This document shows, piece by piece, positions 16,264 to 26,845 of a DNA stretch of 64,000 nt (the first letter of the stretch is position 1; each line of letters begins with the position of its first letter). A program made the position numbers and the translations under genes. The notes under the pieces were generated by a model. The model was not told the DNA's origin. It searched no databases and was given only the letters and a program-made list of their open reading frames with translations. Origin of the DNA: Oscillospiraceae bacterium (lineage in GTDB: Bacteria > Bacillota > Clostridia > UMGS1840); contig SVKD01000012.1 in assembly GCA_015068645.1 (NCBI GenBank), positions 22,189-86,188 of the forward strand. Reading direction: 5' to 3'.

Positions 16264-16902
16264 ATGGAAAAAGCAATTCTGGGTAAAAAAGTCGGCATGA
16301 CTCAGCTTTTCTCCGAAACCGGCAAATTTGTTCCGGTTACCGTGATTGAAGCAGGTCCCTGTGTCGTTACCCAAAAGAAAACCGTAGAAATCGACGGTTA
16401 CAACTCAATTCAGGTTGGTTTTGTGGAAACCAAAGAAAAAAAATCTAACAAACCGTTAATGGGCCACTTCAAAAAAGCTGGTACCGCAATCATGAAATTC
16501 TTAAGAGAATTCAGATTGGATGACACCGCTTCTTACAATGTGGGCGATGAAATCAAAGCAGGCGTTTTCGCAGAAGGCGACAGCGTTGATGTAACCGGTA
16601 TCTCTAAAGGTAAAGGTTACCAGGGCACCATCAAAAGACATGGTCAGTCCAGAATCCCCATGAGCCACGGTGCTGGTCCTGTGCATAGAAGCGCAGGTTC
16701 TATGGGAGCTTGTTCTTCCCCGTCTCGTGTATTCAAAGGCAAAAAACTTCCCGGTCACATGGGTAATGTTCAGGTAACTGTTCAGAACTTAGAAATCGTG
16801 AAAGTTATGGAAGACAAAAACCTGATCCTTGTTAAAGGTGCAATTCCCGGTCCCAAAGGCGGATTGGTTACCGTTAAGAGCTCTGTGAAAGCTTCCAAGT
16901 AA
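16264..16902 (+). CDS. rplC: Ribosomal protein L3
   Basis: 212 residues. [21 protein letters not shown] at the N-terminus and the L3 signature [14 protein letters not shown]...[15 protein letters not shown], ending [17 protein letters not shown]3 nucleates 50S assembly near the peptidyl transferase centre. AGGAGG lies nine bases before the ATG. Confidence 0.97.
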   Translation: MEKAILGKKVGMTQLFSETGKFVPVTVIEAGPCVVTQKKTVEIDGYNSIQVGFVETKEKKSNKPLMGHFKKAGTAIMKFLREFRLDDTASYNVGDEIKAGVFAEGDSVDVTGISKGKGYQGTIKRHGQSRIPMSHGAGPVHRSAGSMGACSSPSRVFKGKKLPGHMGNVQVTVQNLEIVKVMEDKNLILVKGAIPGPKGGLVTVKSSVKASK

Positions 16903-16989
16903 TCACAGAAGTTGATATAGAAACTGCTTTTCACCCCGTAGGGTGACAAAACAATGATAATCAGCCTTTGGCTGGAAGGAGGAAATACG

Positions 16990-17613
16990 ATGCCTAAAGT
17001 AGCATTATATAATATTGAAGGCAAAGAAGTCGGCGAAATCGAATTAAAAGATGAGATTTTTGCTGTTGAAATCAGCAGTGCCGCTCTTCATATGACTGTG
17101 AAAAACTACCTGGCAAATCAGAGACAGGGTACTCAGTCTACCAAAACCCGTACCGAAGTAAGCGGTGGCGGCGCAAAACCGTGGAAACAGAAAGGAACCG
17201 GTCGTGCAAGACAGGGCTCCATCCGTGCTCCCCAGTGGAAAGGTGGCGGCGTGGCTTTAGGTCCCAAACCGAGAGATTACAGCTACACCTTAAACAAAAA
17301 AACCAGAAGACTGGCATTAAAATCCGCTTTATCTGCAAAAGTTGCAGAAAACAACATTGTTGTTGTGGATAAGCTGGCTATGGACGAAATCAAAACCAAA
17401 TCTTTTGTTAAGATTTTAGAAAACTTAAAAGTTGATACCAAAGCATTTGTGGTTACCGGTGCAAAAGAAGCTAACTTAATCGCTTCCGCAAACAACGTAC
17501 CCGGCGTAAAAACTGCAGTGGTTGATACCATCAACACCTACGATGTTTTAAATCACACCAAATTAGTGATTGAAGCATCTGCGGTTACCAAATTAGAGGA
17601 GGTGTACTGCTAA
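16990..17613 (+). CDS. rplD: Ribosomal protein L4
   Basis: 207 residues. [24 protein letters not shown], then the extended loop with [20 protein letters not shown] and [29 protein letters not shown] before the ATG at 16990 decides the start over an in-frame upstream codon. L4 lines the exit tunnel; in E. coli it also represses the S10 operon, which makes the leader upstream of rpsJ of interest. Confidence 0.97.
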   Translation: MPKVALYNIEGKEVGEIELKDEIFAVEISSAALHMTVKNYLANQRQGTQSTKTRTEVSGGGAKPWKQKGTGRARQGSIRAPQWKGGGVALGPKPRDYSYTLNKKTRRLALKSALSAKVAENNIVVVDKLAMDEIKTKSFVKILENLKVDTKAFVVTGAKEANLIASANNVPGVKTAVVDTINTYDVLNHTKLVIEASAVTKLEEVYC

Positions 17614-17614
17614 G

Positions 17615-17902
17615 ATGAACGCATACGATATCATTATTGCTCCGATCATTTCGGAAAAATCCATGGGCATGCTGGCTGATCAGAAGTACACTTTCAAAGT
17701 GAACGCAAATGCCAACAAAATCGAAATCAAAAAAGCCGTTGAAGAAATCTTTAAAGTTGAAGTAGACAAAGTTACAACCTTAAACGTAATCGGCAAAAAC
17801 AAAAGAGTCGGCGTACACGCAGGCAAAAAATCCGACTGGAAGAAAGCGATTGTAAAATTAAAAGGAACCAAAACAATCGAATTCTTTGAAAGTTTAAGAT
17901 AA
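17615..17902 (+). CDS. rplW: Ribosomal protein L23
   Basis: 95 residues. MNAYDIIIAPIISEKSMGMLADQKYTFKV and VEEIFKVEVDKVTTLNVIGK are L23 hallmarks. It sits at the tunnel exit and docks trigger factor and SRP. It starts two bases after the rplD stop; its Shine-Dalgarno site GAGGAGGTG lies inside rplD. Confidence 0.97.
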   Translation: MNAYDIIIAPIISEKSMGMLADQKYTFKVNANANKIEIKKAVEEIFKVEVDKVTTLNVIGKNKRVGVHAGKKSDWKKAIVKLKGTKTIEFFESLR

Positions 17903-17916
17903 GGAGATGATTGATA

Positions 17917-18750
17917 ATGGCAGTAAAAACTTATAAACCGACTACACCGTCAAGAAGATATATGACCGCACCTGACTTCTCCGTGTTGTCTGATGTAAAA
18001 CCTGAAAAATCTCTTCTTGTTAAACTGAAAAAACACGCCGGCAGAAACTCCTACGGTAGAATCACCGTAAGACACAGAGGCGGCGGAAACAAATCTAAAT
18101 ACAGAATTATCGACTTCAAACGTGACAAAATGGATATGCCCGCAACTGTTCTGACCTTAGAATACGATCCGAACAGAACCGCATATATCGCATTAGTTCA
18201 GTATGAAGATGGTGAAAAGAGATACATCCTGGCTCCCAACGAATTAAAAGTTGGCCATAAAGTTATCTCCTCTGCAACCGCAGATATCAAACCCGGTAAC
18301 ACTTTACCGTTAGCAAACATTCCCGTTGGTACCATCATCCACAACGTGGAAATCACCAAAAACAGAGGCGGTCAGTTAGTTCGTTCTGCAGGTAATGCAG
18401 CACAGCTGATGGCTAAAGAAGGTGACTATGCTCAGGTAAGACTTCCCTCCGGCGAAGTTAGAAAAGTGCTGATCGACTGTAAAGCAACCATCGGTCAGGT
18501 AAGTAACTTAGAGCATGAAAACGTTACCATCGGTAAAGCAGGTAGAAAAAGACATATGGGTATCAAACCTACCGTTCGTGGTGTTGTTATGAATCCCTGT
18601 GACCATCCCCATGGTGGTGGTGAAGGTAAATCACCCATCGGTCGTCCGGCTCCTGTTACTCCCTGGGGTAAACCGGCTCTGGGCTTAAAAACCAGAAAGA
18701 AAAAGAAAATCACTAACCGCCTGATCGTGAAGACCAGAAACGGTAAATAA
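17917..18750 (+). CDS. rplB: Ribosomal protein L2
   Basis: 277 residues. [16 protein letters not shown], then [22 protein letters not shown], and the C-terminal [19 protein letters not shown] that contains the conserved histidine needed for peptidyl transfer. AAGGAGATG precedes the ATG at 17917; a TTG six bases earlier is too close to it. Confidence 0.97.
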   Translation: MAVKTYKPTTPSRRYMTAPDFSVLSDVKPEKSLLVKLKKHAGRNSYGRITVRHRGGGNKSKYRIIDFKRDKMDMPATVLTLEYDPNRTAYIALVQYEDGEKRYILAPNELKVGHKVISSATADIKPGNTLPLANIPVGTIIHNVEITKNRGGQLVRSAGNAAQLMAKEGDYAQVRLPSGEVRKVLIDCKATIGQVSNLEHENVTIGKAGRKRHMGIKPTVRGVVMNPCDHPHGGGEGKSPIGRPAPVTPWGKPALGLKTRKKKKITNRLIVKTRNGK

Positions 18751-18840
18751 TCATCGACATACACCGTGATCCGATTTTCGGATGCGGTACCCCGATAAAA
18801 CGCACAACTTGTGCGAAAAAATCTACAAGGAGGCAAAAAT

Positions 18841-19113
18841 ATGAGCCGTTCAATCAAAAAAGGGCCTTTCGTGGACCCCAAACTTTTGAAGAGAATTGAA
18901 GAAATGAATGACAAAGGCGAAAAAAGAGTGTTAAAGTCTTGGTCCAGATCTTCTACTATTTTCCCTCAGTTCGTTGGACACACCGTTGCAGTATATGACG
19001 GAAGAAAACACGTTCCCGTATATGTAACCGAAGATATGGTTGGTCACAAACTGGGCGAATTTGCTCCTACCAGAACCTACAAAGGTCACGCAGGTGCAAA
19101 AACTTCAAAATAA
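18841..19113 (+). CDS. rpsS: Ribosomal protein S19
   Basis: 90 residues. [48 protein letters not shown] and [13 protein letters not shown]. Part of the 30S head with S13. AAGGAGG lies before the ATG at 18841. A 90-base spacer with a small CCGATTTTCGG hairpin separates it from rplB. Confidence 0.97.
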   Translation: MSRSIKKGPFVDPKLLKRIEEMNDKGEKRVLKSWSRSSTIFPQFVGHTVAVYDGRKHVPVYVTEDMVGHKLGEFAPTRTYKGHAGAKTSK

Positions 19114-19191
19114 TCCGGGTAATACCAAAAGAACCCGACACATAAGTTTAAATTTTAGAACCACCTAAAGGGTGAAAGAGGAGGAATAAAA

Positions 19192-19527
19192 ATGGAGGCA
19201 AGAGCAACTCTCCGTTATGCTAGAATATCTCCCCGCAAGGTAAAGATAGTTATTGATTTAATCAGAAATAAACCCGTTGGTCAGGCTTTGGCTATTTTAA
19301 GACATACTCCCAAAGCTGCATCCCCCCTGGTTGAAAAACTGTTATTATCAGCTATCGCTAATGCGGAAAACAATCATAATATGGCAAAAGATGACCTGTA
19401 CGTTTCCGAATGTTTCGCAAACGCAGGCCCGATTCTGAAAAGAATTCAGCCCAGAGCACAGGGTAGAGCATTCAGAATTGCAAAAAGAACCAGCCATATT
19501 ACCGTGGTTGTAAAAGAAAAAGAATAG
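19192..19527 (+). CDS. rplV: Ribosomal protein L22
   Basis: 111 residues. [25 protein letters not shown] at the start and the tunnel-lining loop [24 protein letters not shown] near the end. This is the loop where macrolide-resistance mutations occur in other bacteria; it looks normal here. AGAGGAGG before the ATG. Confidence 0.97.
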   Translation: MEARATLRYARISPRKVKIVIDLIRNKPVGQALAILRHTPKAASPLVEKLLLSAIANAENNHNMAKDDLYVSECFANAGPILKRIQPRAQGRAFRIAKRTSHITVVVKEKE

Positions 19528-19539
19528 GAGGTATGAGTA

Positions 19540-20217
19540 ATGGGTCAGAAAGTTAACCCGCATGGTTTAAGAGTCGGCGTTATTAAAGATTGGGACTCTA
19601 AATGGTACGCTCCGGATCACAAATTCGGCGATACTTTAGTAGAAGACCACAAAATCAGAGTATTCTTAAAGAAATCTCTGTTCCAGGCCGGCATTTCCAA
19701 AATTGAAATTGCAAGAAAAGCAAATAAAATCTTTATTAAAGTGTTCACTGCAAAACCCGGTATGTTAATCGGTAAAGGCGGTGCAGAATTAGAAAAAATC
19801 AGAGCTTCTGTTGTGAAATTACTGGGCGGTAACGCAAACGTTAACGTAAACATCGTTGAAGTAAAACCCGCAGAAATGGATGCAACTTTAGTAGCTGAAA
19901 ACATCGCAGCTCAGCTGGAAAAACGTATTTCCTTCAGAAGAGCGATGAAACAGTCCATGCAGAGAACTATGAAGTTCGGTGCAAAAGGTATTAAAACTTC
20001 CGTTTCCGGCCGTGTTGGCGGAGCTGAAATTGCAAGAACTGAGCATTATCACGAAGGAACCATTCCGCTGCAGACCTTAAGAGCAGATATCGATTACGGT
20101 TTTGCAGAAGCGAATACCACCTACGGTAAGTTAGGCGTTAAAGTTTGGATTTACAAAGGTGAAATTCTTCCTGAAAGCAAAAATGCGAAAAAAAATACTC
20201 AAGAGGGAGGAAAATAA
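19540..20217 (+). CDS. rpsC: Ribosomal protein S3
   Basis: 225 residues. [24 protein letters not shown], the KH-domain [14 protein letters not shown], and the C-terminal [31 protein letters not shown]. It sits at the mRNA entry of the 30S subunit. AGGAGG is eight bases before the ATG. rplP starts three bases after its stop. Confidence 0.97.
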   Translation: MGQKVNPHGLRVGVIKDWDSKWYAPDHKFGDTLVEDHKIRVFLKKSLFQAGISKIEIARKANKIFIKVFTAKPGMLIGKGGAELEKIRASVVKLLGGNANVNVNIVEVKPAEMDATLVAENIAAQLEKRISFRRAMKQSMQRTMKFGAKGIKTSVSGRVGGAEIARTEHYHEGTIPLQTLRADIDYGFAEANTTYGKLGVKVWIYKGEILPESKNAKKNTQEGGK

Positions 20218-20220
20218 GCT

Positions 20221-20658
20221 ATGTTAATGCCTAAAAGAGTAAAAAGAAGAAAACAATTCAGAGGCAGAATGACCGGTAAAGCTTTAAGAGGTAACAAAGT
20301 AACTTACGGCGATTACGGTATTCAGGCTACCGAACCCGGTTGGATCACCGGTAACCAGATCGAAGCTGCCCGTATTGCGATCAACCGTTACATCAAAAGA
20401 GGCGGTAAAGTTTGGATCAAAATTTTCCCCGATAAACCGGTAACCGAAAAACCTGCTGAAACTCGTATGGGTAGCGGTAAAGGTTCTCCCGAATACTGGG
20501 TAGCAGTTGTAAAACCGGGCAGAGTATTATTCGAGCTTTCCGGCGTTGATGAAGTAACTGCCAGAGAAGCTATGAGATTAGCGCAGCACAAACTGTCCGT
20601 TAAGACCAAGTTTGTTCTCCGTGAAAAAGAAGTGGAGGTAGAAAGCGATGAAGATTAA
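20221..20658 (+). CDS. rplP: Ribosomal protein L16
   Basis: 145 residues. [24 protein letters not shown] and [26 protein letters not shown], the L16 signature. It lies near the A-site tRNA on the 50S subunit. GAGGGAGG before the start lies in the end of rpsC. Its last 11 bases overlap rpmC, implying translational coupling. Confidence 0.97.
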   Translation: MLMPKRVKRRKQFRGRMTGKALRGNKVTYGDYGIQATEPGWITGNQIEAARIAINRYIKRGGKVWIKIFPDKPVTEKPAETRMGSGKGSPEYWVAVVKPGRVLFELSGVDEVTAREAMRLAQHKLSVKTKFVLREKEVEVESDED

Positions 20659-20848
20659 GAATATTAGAGATTTAGCGGATAAGGAGCTTAATCAGAAACT
20701 CGCTGAGCTGAAAATTGAGCTTTTTAACTTAAGATTTCAACATGCCACCAACCAGCTTGATAACCCCATGAGAATGAAAGAAGTTAAAAAAACTATCGCG
20801 AAAATCAAGACTGTATTAAAAGAAAGAGAACTGGGAATTAACCAATAA
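20648..20848 (+). CDS. rpmC: Ribosomal protein L29
   Basis: 66 residues. [53 protein letters not shown]: a two-helix hairpin protein near the tunnel exit beside L23. GTGGAGG inside rplP acts as its Shine-Dalgarno site. Confidence 0.97.
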   Translation: MKIKNIRDLADKELNQKLAELKIELFNLRFQHATNQLDNPMRMKEVKKTIAKIKTVLKERELGINQ

Positions 20849-20915
20849 TTTTCCCGTGAGGTTTAGAATCGCTTTTCCCGTTTTTGGCGAAAGGCGGAAA
20901 TGGAGGAACTAAATC

Positions 20916-21173
20916 ATGTCCGAAAGAGGCTTTAGAAAAGTTAGAATCGGCGAAGTTGTAAGCAACAAAATGGATAAAACCATCGTTGTTAAGATTGAAG
21001 ATTCTGTAAAGCATCCGATTTACAAAAAAATCATCAAAAGAACCATTAAGTTCAAAGCACATGATGAAAACAACGAATGTAACATCGGCGACAGAGTTGA
21101 AATCATGGAAACCAGACCTTTGTCTAAAGACAAAAGATGGAGACTTACAAAAATCGTTGAAAAAGCAAAATAA
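20916..21173 (+). CDS. rpsQ: Ribosomal protein S17
   Basis: 85 residues. [47 protein letters not shown] and the S17 signature [20 protein letters not shown]. An OB-fold protein that binds 16S rRNA early. GGAGG upstream of the ATG. Confidence 0.97.
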   Translation: MSERGFRKVRIGEVVSNKMDKTIVVKIEDSVKHPIYKKIIKRTIKFKAHDENNECNIGDRVEIMETRPLSKDKRWRLTKIVEKAK

Positions 21174-21246
21174 GAATGTTTCTGCGGTAGTAATACCGTT
21201 AATAAAAACGCTTGCGACTTATGTCAGTAAGCAGAGGAGGATTACA

Positions 21247-21615
21247 ATGATTCAGCAAGAAAGCAGAATGAAAGTAGCTGATAATACCGGTGCAAAAGAA
21301 CTGCTGACCATCAGAGTTCTCGGCGGATCTAAAAAAAGATACGCAAACATCGGTGACGTGGTTGTAGCTACTGTCAAAAAAGCAACACCCGGCGGAGTTG
21401 TAAAAAAAGGTGATGTTGTAAAAGCTGTTATCGTTAGAAGTGTGAAAGGTGTTCGCCGTCAGGATGGAACCTACATCAGATTTGACGAAAACGCAGCTGT
21501 AATTATTAAAGATGACAAAAATCCGAGAGGTACTCGTATTTTTGGCCCTGTTGCAAGAGAGCTTCGTGACAAGGAATATTCCAAAATTTTATCCTTGGCT
21601 CCTGAAGTATTGTAA
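21247..21615 (+). CDS. rplN: Ribosomal protein L14
   Basis: 122 residues. [42 protein letters not shown] and [32 protein letters not shown]. The frame is open far upstream, but AGAGGAGG stands before the ATG at 21247, which gives the normal length. L14 contacts 16S rRNA at an intersubunit bridge. Confidence 0.97.
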   Translation: MIQQESRMKVADNTGAKELLTIRVLGGSKKRYANIGDVVVATVKKATPGGVVKKGDVVKAVIVRSVKGVRRQDGTYIRFDENAAVIIKDDKNPRGTRIFGPVARELRDKEYSKILSLAPEVL

Positions 21616-21629
21616 GGGAGGTAACGAAA

Positions 21630-21956
21630 ATGTACAAAAAAGTGAATGTAAGAAAAGATGACCGTGTAATGGTTATTTCCGGTAAAGACAAAGGCAAAAA
21701 AGGTAAAGTTCTGGTAGTATCCCCCAAAGAAGGTAAAGTTATCGTAGAAGGTGTTAACGTTGCTACCAAACACACCAAACCTAAAGCTCAGGGTCAGACC
21801 GGTGGTATTGTAAAACAGGAATGTCCGATTTATGCTTCCAAAGTAATGCTCGTTTGCCCCAAATGCGGTAAAGCGGTAAGAACCGGTAAGAAAATCCTGG
21901 ACAATGGCAAAAAAGTAAGATATTGCAAAAAATGCAATGAAACTTTAGGCGAATAA
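21630..21956 (+). CDS. rplX: Ribosomal protein L24
   Basis: 108 residues. KOW motif DRVMVISGKDKGKKGKVLVV at the N-terminus, then GVNVATKHTKP, and a C-terminal four-cysteine stretch (CPKCGKAVRTG...CKKC) of the kind found in many Firmicute L24 proteins and suggesting zinc binding. One of the first 50S assembly proteins. GGGAGG before the ATG. Confidence 0.96.
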   Translation: MYKKVNVRKDDRVMVISGKDKGKKGKVLVVSPKEGKVIVEGVNVATKHTKPKAQGQTGGIVKQECPIYASKVMLVCPKCGKAVRTGKKILDNGKKVRYCKKCNETLGE

Positions 21957-21978
21957 GAAAGGGAGGTAAACTGCGATT

Positions 21979-22521
21979 ATGTCTAACTTAGCTAATTTAT
22001 ATAAGAACGAAGTTGCACCTGCCCTGATGAGCAAATTCGGATACAAATCTGTAATGCAGATTCCGAAAATCGACAAAGTTGTTGTAAACATCGGTGTTGG
22101 TGAAGCAAAAGACAATGCAAAAGCGTTAGAAAGCGCTGCTGCAGACTTAACCTTAATCACCGGTCAGAAAGCAGTTCTGACCAAAGCGAAAAAATCCGTA
22201 TCTAACTTCAAATTAAGAGAAGGTATGAACATTGGATGTAAAGTTACTTTACGTGGCGAAAGAATGTATGAATTTATCGAAAGATTATTCTGCATCGCTC
22301 TTCCCCGTGTAAGAGACTTCAGAGGTATTAGCGCAAACTCTTTTGACGGCCGCGGCAACTACGCATTCGGTATCAAAGAACAGCTGATTTTCCCGGAAAT
22401 CGAATACGATAAGGTAGAAAAAATCAGAGGTATGGACATTGCATTCGTTACCACTGCAAAAACTGACGAAGAAGCAAAAGAATTACTGACTCTGATGGGC
22501 GCTCCCTTCATTAAAGCGTAA
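21979..22521 (+). CDS. rplE: Ribosomal protein L5
   Basis: 180 residues. [58 protein letters not shown] and [21 protein letters not shown], all L5 hallmarks. It binds 5S rRNA with L18 and contacts S13 and P-site tRNA. GGGAGG lies about ten bases before the ATG. Confidence 0.97.
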   Translation: MSNLANLYKNEVAPALMSKFGYKSVMQIPKIDKVVVNIGVGEAKDNAKALESAAADLTLITGQKAVLTKAKKSVSNFKLREGMNIGCKVTLRGERMYEFIERLFCIALPRVRDFRGISANSFDGRGNYAFGIKEQLIFPEIEYDKVEKIRGMDIAFVTTAKTDEEAKELLTLMGAPFIKA

Positions 22522-22579
22522 GCGTCGATTTCTGAAGATTCCCAAAACACAAGAGTAAAGTGAAAGGAAATGGAAACAA

Positions 22580-22765
22580 ATGGCTAAAAAATCTATGATT
22601 AATAAGCAGCAGAAACCCCAGAAGTTCAGCACCAGAGAATACAACAGATGTAAAATCTGCGGCAGACCTCATGCTTATCTTAGAAAATATGGCATTTGCC
22701 GTATTTGCTTCAGAGAACTGGCATACAAAGGTCAGATTCCCGGCGTGAAAAAAGCAAGCTGGTAA
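22580..22765 (+). CDS. rpsZ: Ribosomal protein S14, zinc-binding (type Z)
   Basis: 61 residues, the short zinc form. [35 protein letters not shown], with the zinc cysteines in CKICG and ICRICF. 30S head protein. The Cys-free long paralogue (rpsN2), which some Firmicutes use under zinc limitation, is not in this window. GAAAGGAA before the ATG. Confidence 0.96.
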   Translation: MAKKSMINKQQKPQKFSTREYNRCKICGRPHAYLRKYGICRICFRELAYKGQIPGVKKASW

Positions 22766-22797
22766 GATTGGTTTTTGCAGGCGAAAGACTGTAACTG

Positions 22798-22881
22798 CCC
22801 GAAAGGGCAGAAAAGTCCCCCGATGGGGCACGTAAAGAATTAAGAACAAGGTTTTAGGTAAGTCGTATCACCTTGGCGTGA
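22798..22881 (+). other. Row of small hairpins in the rpsZ-rpsH spacer
   Basis: CTGCCC GAAA GGGCAG (22796-22811), then GTCCCCCGATGGGGCAC, then GTATCACC TTGG CGTGATA form three short stems in a 147-base spacer. The first has a GNRA loop. There is no T-tract. They may protect or punctuate the polycistronic mRNA. Confidence 0.5.
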
Positions 22882-22912
22882 TAAACAATACCTTAAAAAA
22901 GGAGGCTATACA

Positions 22913-23311
22913 ATGCAGATCACAGATCCTATTGCAGATATGCTTACAAGAATTAGAAATGCAGGTACAGCAAAACACGATACCGTGGATGTTCCCGCAT
23001 CTAATATGAAAAAAGCAATTGCTGAGATTCTTTTAGAAGAAGGCTACATTAAGAATTTCCAGCTGATTGACAACAGCACTCAGGGCATCATCAGAATCAC
23101 CCTGAAATACGGTGCAAACAAAACTAAAACAATTAATGGTTTGAGAAGAATTTCAAAACCGGGTCTCAGAGTTTACGCAAAAAGCGAAGAACTGCCGAAA
23201 GTATTAAAAGGCCTGGGTATCGCGTTAGTTTCCACTTCTAAAGGAATCATGACCGATAAAAAAGCAAGACAGGAAAATGTCGGCGGCGAAATTCTCGCTT
23301 ATATTTGGTAA
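22913..23311 (+). CDS. rpsH: Ribosomal protein S8
   Basis: 132 residues. [53 protein letters not shown] and the C-terminal [31 protein letters not shown]. In E. coli S8 represses the spc operon. AAGGAGG upstream. Confidence 0.97.
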   Translation: MQITDPIADMLTRIRNAGTAKHDTVDVPASNMKKAIAEILLEEGYIKNFQLIDNSTQGIIRITLKYGANKTKTINGLRRISKPGLRVYAKSEELPKVLKGLGIALVSTSKGIMTDKKARQENVGGEILAYIW

Positions 23312-23325
23312 TGGAGGGATAAAAG

Positions 23326-23874
23326 ATGTCTAGAATTGGTAAAATGCCGATCTCCGTACCGAATGGAGTAACAGTAACAATCGGCGCTGAAAATTTAGTA
23401 ACTGTAAAAGGTCCCTTAGGAACTTTAGAACAGAAGTTCAATAAGGACATGGTCCTGAAATTGGAAAATAACGAAGTAACCGTAACCAGACCCAGTGATG
23501 AAAAAACACATAGATCCTTACACGGTTTAACTCGTACCATCCTTTCCAATATGATTACCGGTGTTACCTCCGGTTTCTCTAAAGAACTGGAAATCAACGG
23601 TGTTGGTTACAGAGTTGCAAAACAGGGTAACAAAATCGTTATGAACTTAGGTTATTCTCATCAGGTTGAGATGGAAGAACGTGACGGTATCACCCTGGAT
23701 TGCCCCACACCGAATAAAATCATCGTAAAAGGTCCCGATAAACAGAAAGTTGGTCAGTTCGCTGCCAATATCCGTGAAAAAAGACCTCCGGAACCCTATA
23801 AAGGTAAAGGTATCAAATACGTTGATGAAGTTATTATCAGAAAAGAAGGTAAAACCGGCGCTAAGAAGAAATAA
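23326..23874 (+). CDS. rplF: Ribosomal protein L6
   Basis: 182 residues. [30 protein letters not shown], two L6 repeats and the C-terminal [24 protein letters not shown]. 50S protein near the factor-binding site. ATGGAGGGATAAAAG places the Shine-Dalgarno site before the ATG. Confidence 0.97.
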   Translation: MSRIGKMPISVPNGVTVTIGAENLVTVKGPLGTLEQKFNKDMVLKLENNEVTVTRPSDEKTHRSLHGLTRTILSNMITGVTSGFSKELEINGVGYRVAKQGNKIVMNLGYSHQVEMEERDGITLDCPTPNKIIVKGPDKQKVGQFAANIREKRPPEPYKGKGIKYVDEVIIRKEGKTGAKKK

Positions 23875-23931
23875 TCGTTTGGTTATGTTCCTTAGCTGTT
23901 TTATCAGATTGTTTAAAGGAGTGAATAAACA

Positions 23932-24294
23932 GTGGTTAAAAAGCAAAACAGTAATGTTGCCAGAGTAAAAAGACATTACAGAATCAGAAATAATATTAAA
24001 GGTACTGCACAGAAACCGAGACTGAATGTGTTCAGAAGCTTAAATCACATTTATGCTCAGATTATCGATGACGTTGCAGGTGTTACCTTAGTTTCCGCTT
24101 CTACCTTAAGCCCTGAATTCGGCAAGAATCCGGGTGGAAACATTGAAGCTGCGAAAAAAGTTGGTTTATTGGTTGCAGAAAAAGCAAAAGCCAAAGGTAT
24201 CGAAGTTGTTGTATTCGATCGTGGCGGTTATCTGTACCACGGACGCGTTGCCGCTTTGGCTGAAGGTGCCAGAGAAGGCGGACTGCAGTTCTAA
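23932..24294 (+). CDS. rplR: Ribosomal protein L18
   Basis: 120 residues, GTG start with AAAGGAGTG upstream. [46 protein letters not shown] and [28 protein letters not shown], the L18 C-terminus. It binds 5S rRNA together with L5. Confidence 0.97.
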   Translation: MVKKQNSNVARVKRHYRIRNNIKGTAQKPRLNVFRSLNHIYAQIIDDVAGVTLVSASTLSPEFGKNPGGNIEAAKKVGLLVAEKAKAKGIEVVVFDRGGYLYHGRVAALAEGAREGGLQF

Positions 24295-24326
24295 TTACAC
24301 TTTAGTGATAAGGAGGAAATACAATC

Positions 24327-24833
24327 GTGAATCAAGCTAAATTTGATCCGGCTACGCTGGATATTAAAGAAAAAGTTGTTGCCTTAAACAGAGTTGCTAA
24401 AGTTGTAAAAGGTGGTAGAACCTTCCGTTTCTCAGCTTTGGTAGTTGTAGGCGACGAAAACGGTAGAGTAGGTTGCGGTATGGGTAAAGCAGCTGAAATT
24501 CCGGATGCAATCAGAAAAGGTATTGAGGATGCAAAGAAAAACATGGTGGAAATTCCCCTGTACAAAACTACTATTCCTCATGAAGTTATTGGTGAATTTG
24601 GTGCAGGCAGAGTGTTATTAAAACCTGCTGCTGAAGGTACCGGTGTTATCGCTGGTGGCCCTGCCAGAGCCGTACTGGAACTGGCTGGTATCAGAGATAT
24701 CAGAACCAAATGTTTAAGATCCAACAATCCCAGAAACGTAGTATCTGCTACTATCGAAGGATTAAAGAGCTTAATGAGTTTAAAAGAAGTGGCTGATAAA
24801 AGAGGTAAAACTCCCGCTGAAATCGTGAAATAA
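24327..24833 (+). CDS. rpsE: Ribosomal protein S5
   Basis: 168 residues, GTG start with AAGGAGG upstream. [30 protein letters not shown] and [20 protein letters not shown] (the S5 N-domain signature), then [31 protein letters not shown] 30S protein linked to decoding accuracy and mRNA unwinding at the entry site. Confidence 0.97.
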   Translation: MNQAKFDPATLDIKEKVVALNRVAKVVKGGRTFRFSALVVVGDENGRVGCGMGKAAEIPDAIRKGIEDAKKNMVEIPLYKTTIPHEVIGEFGAGRVLLKPAAEGTGVIAGGPARAVLELAGIRDIRTKCLRSNNPRNVVSATIEGLKSLMSLKEVADKRGKTPAEIVK

Positions 24834-24883
24834 GAGGTTTCATAGGAATCAGAACCAAATAAGATGAGTCCGAAAGAAAGGAA

Positions 24884-24919
24884 ATGTGCCTAAAAGTTTT
24901 TAAGCACTTGGTATTTTAA
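24884..24919 (+). CDS. Possible 11-codon upstream reading frame before rpmD
   Basis: ATG at 24884 follows AAGAAAGGA closely and opens a frame of 11 codons ([11 protein letters not shown]) ending in TAA at 24917-24919, two bases before the rpmD ATG. GTGC and GCAC within it can form a small hairpin with an A/T stem. It may only be spacer, but it could couple translation to rpmD, which lacks a Shine-Dalgarno site of its own. Confidence 0.3.
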   Translation: MCLKVFKHLVF

Positions 24920-24921
24920 AA

Positions 24922-25101
24922 ATGGCTAAATTAAAAGTTACTTTAAAAAAGAGCCTGATCGGTCGTCTTGACAGCCATATTAAGACTGCAAACGCATTAG
25001 GCCTGAAAAAAATCAGAGACGAAAAAATCCATAATGATACACCTCAGATCAGAGGTATGGTAAAAAAAGTATCTTATCTGGTAGACTGTGAAGAAGTCTA
25101 A
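24922..25101 (+). CDS. rpmD: Ribosomal protein L30
   Basis: 59 residues: [50 protein letters not shown]. The pattern and position between rpsE and rplO are those of bacterial L30. No purine-rich ribosome site is seen in the 20 bases before the ATG (TTGGTATTTTAAAA), which is unlike every neighbouring gene; the nearest, GAAAGGA, is about 40 bases upstream. Confidence 0.94.
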   Translation: MAKLKVTLKKSLIGRLDSHIKTANALGLKKIRDEKIHNDTPQIRGMVKKVSYLVDCEEV

Positions 25102-25131
25102 AACTAAAATTCATTCGGAGGTGTAAAAGTT

Positions 25132-25572
25132 ATGAGATTAAATGAATTATCTCCGGCTCCGGGTTCCGTAAAAGAGCGTTACAGAAAAGGTAGAGGTCAC
25201 GCTTCCGGTAACGGAAAACAAGCCGGCAAAGGTCATAAAGGTCAGAAAGCAAGATCTGGCGGCGGTGTAAGACCCGGCTTTGAAGGCGGTCAGATGCCGT
25301 TAGCAAGAAGACTCCCCAAAAGAGGCTTCCACAATATCTTTGCGAAAAACTATACCGAAATTCATCTTTCCGATTTAGAAAGATTTGAAAACGGAACTGA
25401 AGTTACTGCTGAACTGTTAAAAGAAACTGGCGTAATTTCTAAAATCAATGACGGAATTGTTGTGTTAAACAGAGGAGATCTTACCAAAAAGCTGACTGTA
25501 AAAGCTGCAAGATTCTCAAAAGCTGCTGCTGAAAAAATTACTGCTTTAGGTGGAAAGACTGAGGTGATTTAA
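25132..25572 (+). CDS. rplO: Ribosomal protein L15
   Basis: 146 residues. [37 protein letters not shown] with the Gly/Lys/Arg-rich N-terminal extension, [20 protein letters not shown], and the C-terminal fold. A 50S assembly protein. CGGAGGTG upstream of the ATG. secY starts one base after its stop. Confidence 0.97.
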   Translation: MRLNELSPAPGSVKERYRKGRGHASGNGKQAGKGHKGQKARSGGGVRPGFEGGQMPLARRLPKRGFHNIFAKNYTEIHLSDLERFENGTEVTAELLKETGVISKINDGIVVLNRGDLTKKLTVKAARFSKAAAEKITALGGKTEVI

Positions 25573-25573
25573 T

Positions 25574-26824
25574 ATGTTTAGCATATTAAAAAATGCATGG
25601 AAAATTCCGGATCTGAGAAAAAAACTCTTATACACTTTGCTGTTACTGGTTGTTTTCAGATTAGGATCGCATATCCCTGTTCCCTTTATTAACAGAGATA
25701 TTTTACCCCAGCTGTTTGGCAGCGGAAATAATACTCTGTTTGGTTTAGCAAACATTATGTCCGGTAATGCTTTAGAGCAAGCAACTATTTTTGCAATGAG
25801 CATCACCCCTTACATTAACTCATCCATTATCATGCAGCTTCTGACTGTTGCAATTCCCGCTTTGGAAAAAATGGCTAAAGAAGGGGAAGAAGGCAAAAAG
25901 AAAATTGCAAAAATCACTCGTATTGTTACCATCGTTTTAGCATTTGTTCAGGCATCCGGTTTATACATGGCTGTTGTTGATACAAGCTTTAAAGGACCGA
26001 TCACCTTCTTTGCTGTAGTTCTTACCTTAACAGCTGGTACCGCATTCTTAATGTGGTTAGGTGAGCAGATTAATGAAAAAGGTGTTGGTAACGGTATCTC
26101 CATGATCATCTTTGCAGGTATCGTATCCGGTGCTCCTACTGCGCTGTATTCCTTTATCGTAGGTGGAACCAACTGGTTAATCATTGCTGCACTGGCGTTG
26201 ATTATCCTGGTTGTAATCGGTTTCATCGTTCTGATGAACAATGCTGAAAGAAGAATTCCTGTTCAGTATGCAAAAAGAGTTGTTGGTAGAAAAATGTATG
26301 GCGGCCAGAGCACTCACGTGCCGATTAAGGTTGCTATGGCAGGGGTTTTACCCATCATCTTTGCTGTATCTATTATGGCATTCCCTGCAACCATCGCACA
26401 GATGCTTGGCGGTGCAGGTACCGGATTCTGGGCAGGCGTTATCCGTGTGTTATCACCCGGTAGCATTTGGTACTCCATCATTTATTTCATTCTGATTATT
26501 CTGTTCACATTCTTCTATACTGAACTGCAGTTTAATCCGATTGAAATTGCAAATAACATGAAGGCTAACGGTGGTTTCGTTCCCGGCTTAAGACCTGGTA
26601 AACCCACCAGTGACTTCATCCGTATGGTATTAAACAGAATCACTCTGATCGGTGCAATCTTTATTGCGTTGATTGCAGTTGTTCCCACCTTGCTCTCGCA
26701 CATCAATCCTGCGTTTGCATTCGGTGGATCTTCTCTGATCATCGTAGTAGGTGTTGCAATTGAAACCGTAAAACAGATTGAATCTCAGATGTTGATGAGA
26801 CATTATAAAGGCTTCTTAGATTAA
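25574..26824 (+). CDS. secY: Preprotein translocase subunit SecY
   Basis: 416 residues with ten membrane helices. Seen: RKKLLYTLLLLVVFRLGSHIPVPFI at the N-terminus, SITPYINSSIIMQLLT (SecY signature region), GEQINEKGVGNGISMIIFAGI (second signature), and the cytoplasmic loop ending GFVPGLRPGKPTSDFI. It forms the protein-conducting channel with SecE and SecG. AGGTGATTT inside rplO serves as ribosome site, so the two are coupled. Confidence 0.97.
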   Translation: MFSILKNAWKIPDLRKKLLYTLLLLVVFRLGSHIPVPFINRDILPQLFGSGNNTLFGLANIMSGNALEQATIFAMSITPYINSSIIMQLLTVAIPALEKMAKEGEEGKKKIAKITRIVTIVLAFVQASGLYMAVVDTSFKGPITFFAVVLTLTAGTAFLMWLGEQINEKGVGNGISMIIFAGIVSGAPTALYSFIVGGTNWLIIAALALIILVVIGFIVLMNNAERRIPVQYAKRVVGRKMYGGQSTHVPIKVAMAGVLPIIFAVSIMAFPATIAQMLGGAGTGFWAGVIRVLSPGSIWYSIIYFILIILFTFFYTELQFNPIEIANNMKANGGFVPGLRPGKPTSDFIRMVLNRITLIGAIFIALIAVVPTLLSHINPAFAFGGSSLIIVVGVAIETVKQIESQMLMRHYKGFLD

Positions 26825-26845
26825 AATTTTTTGCGGTGCATAACA

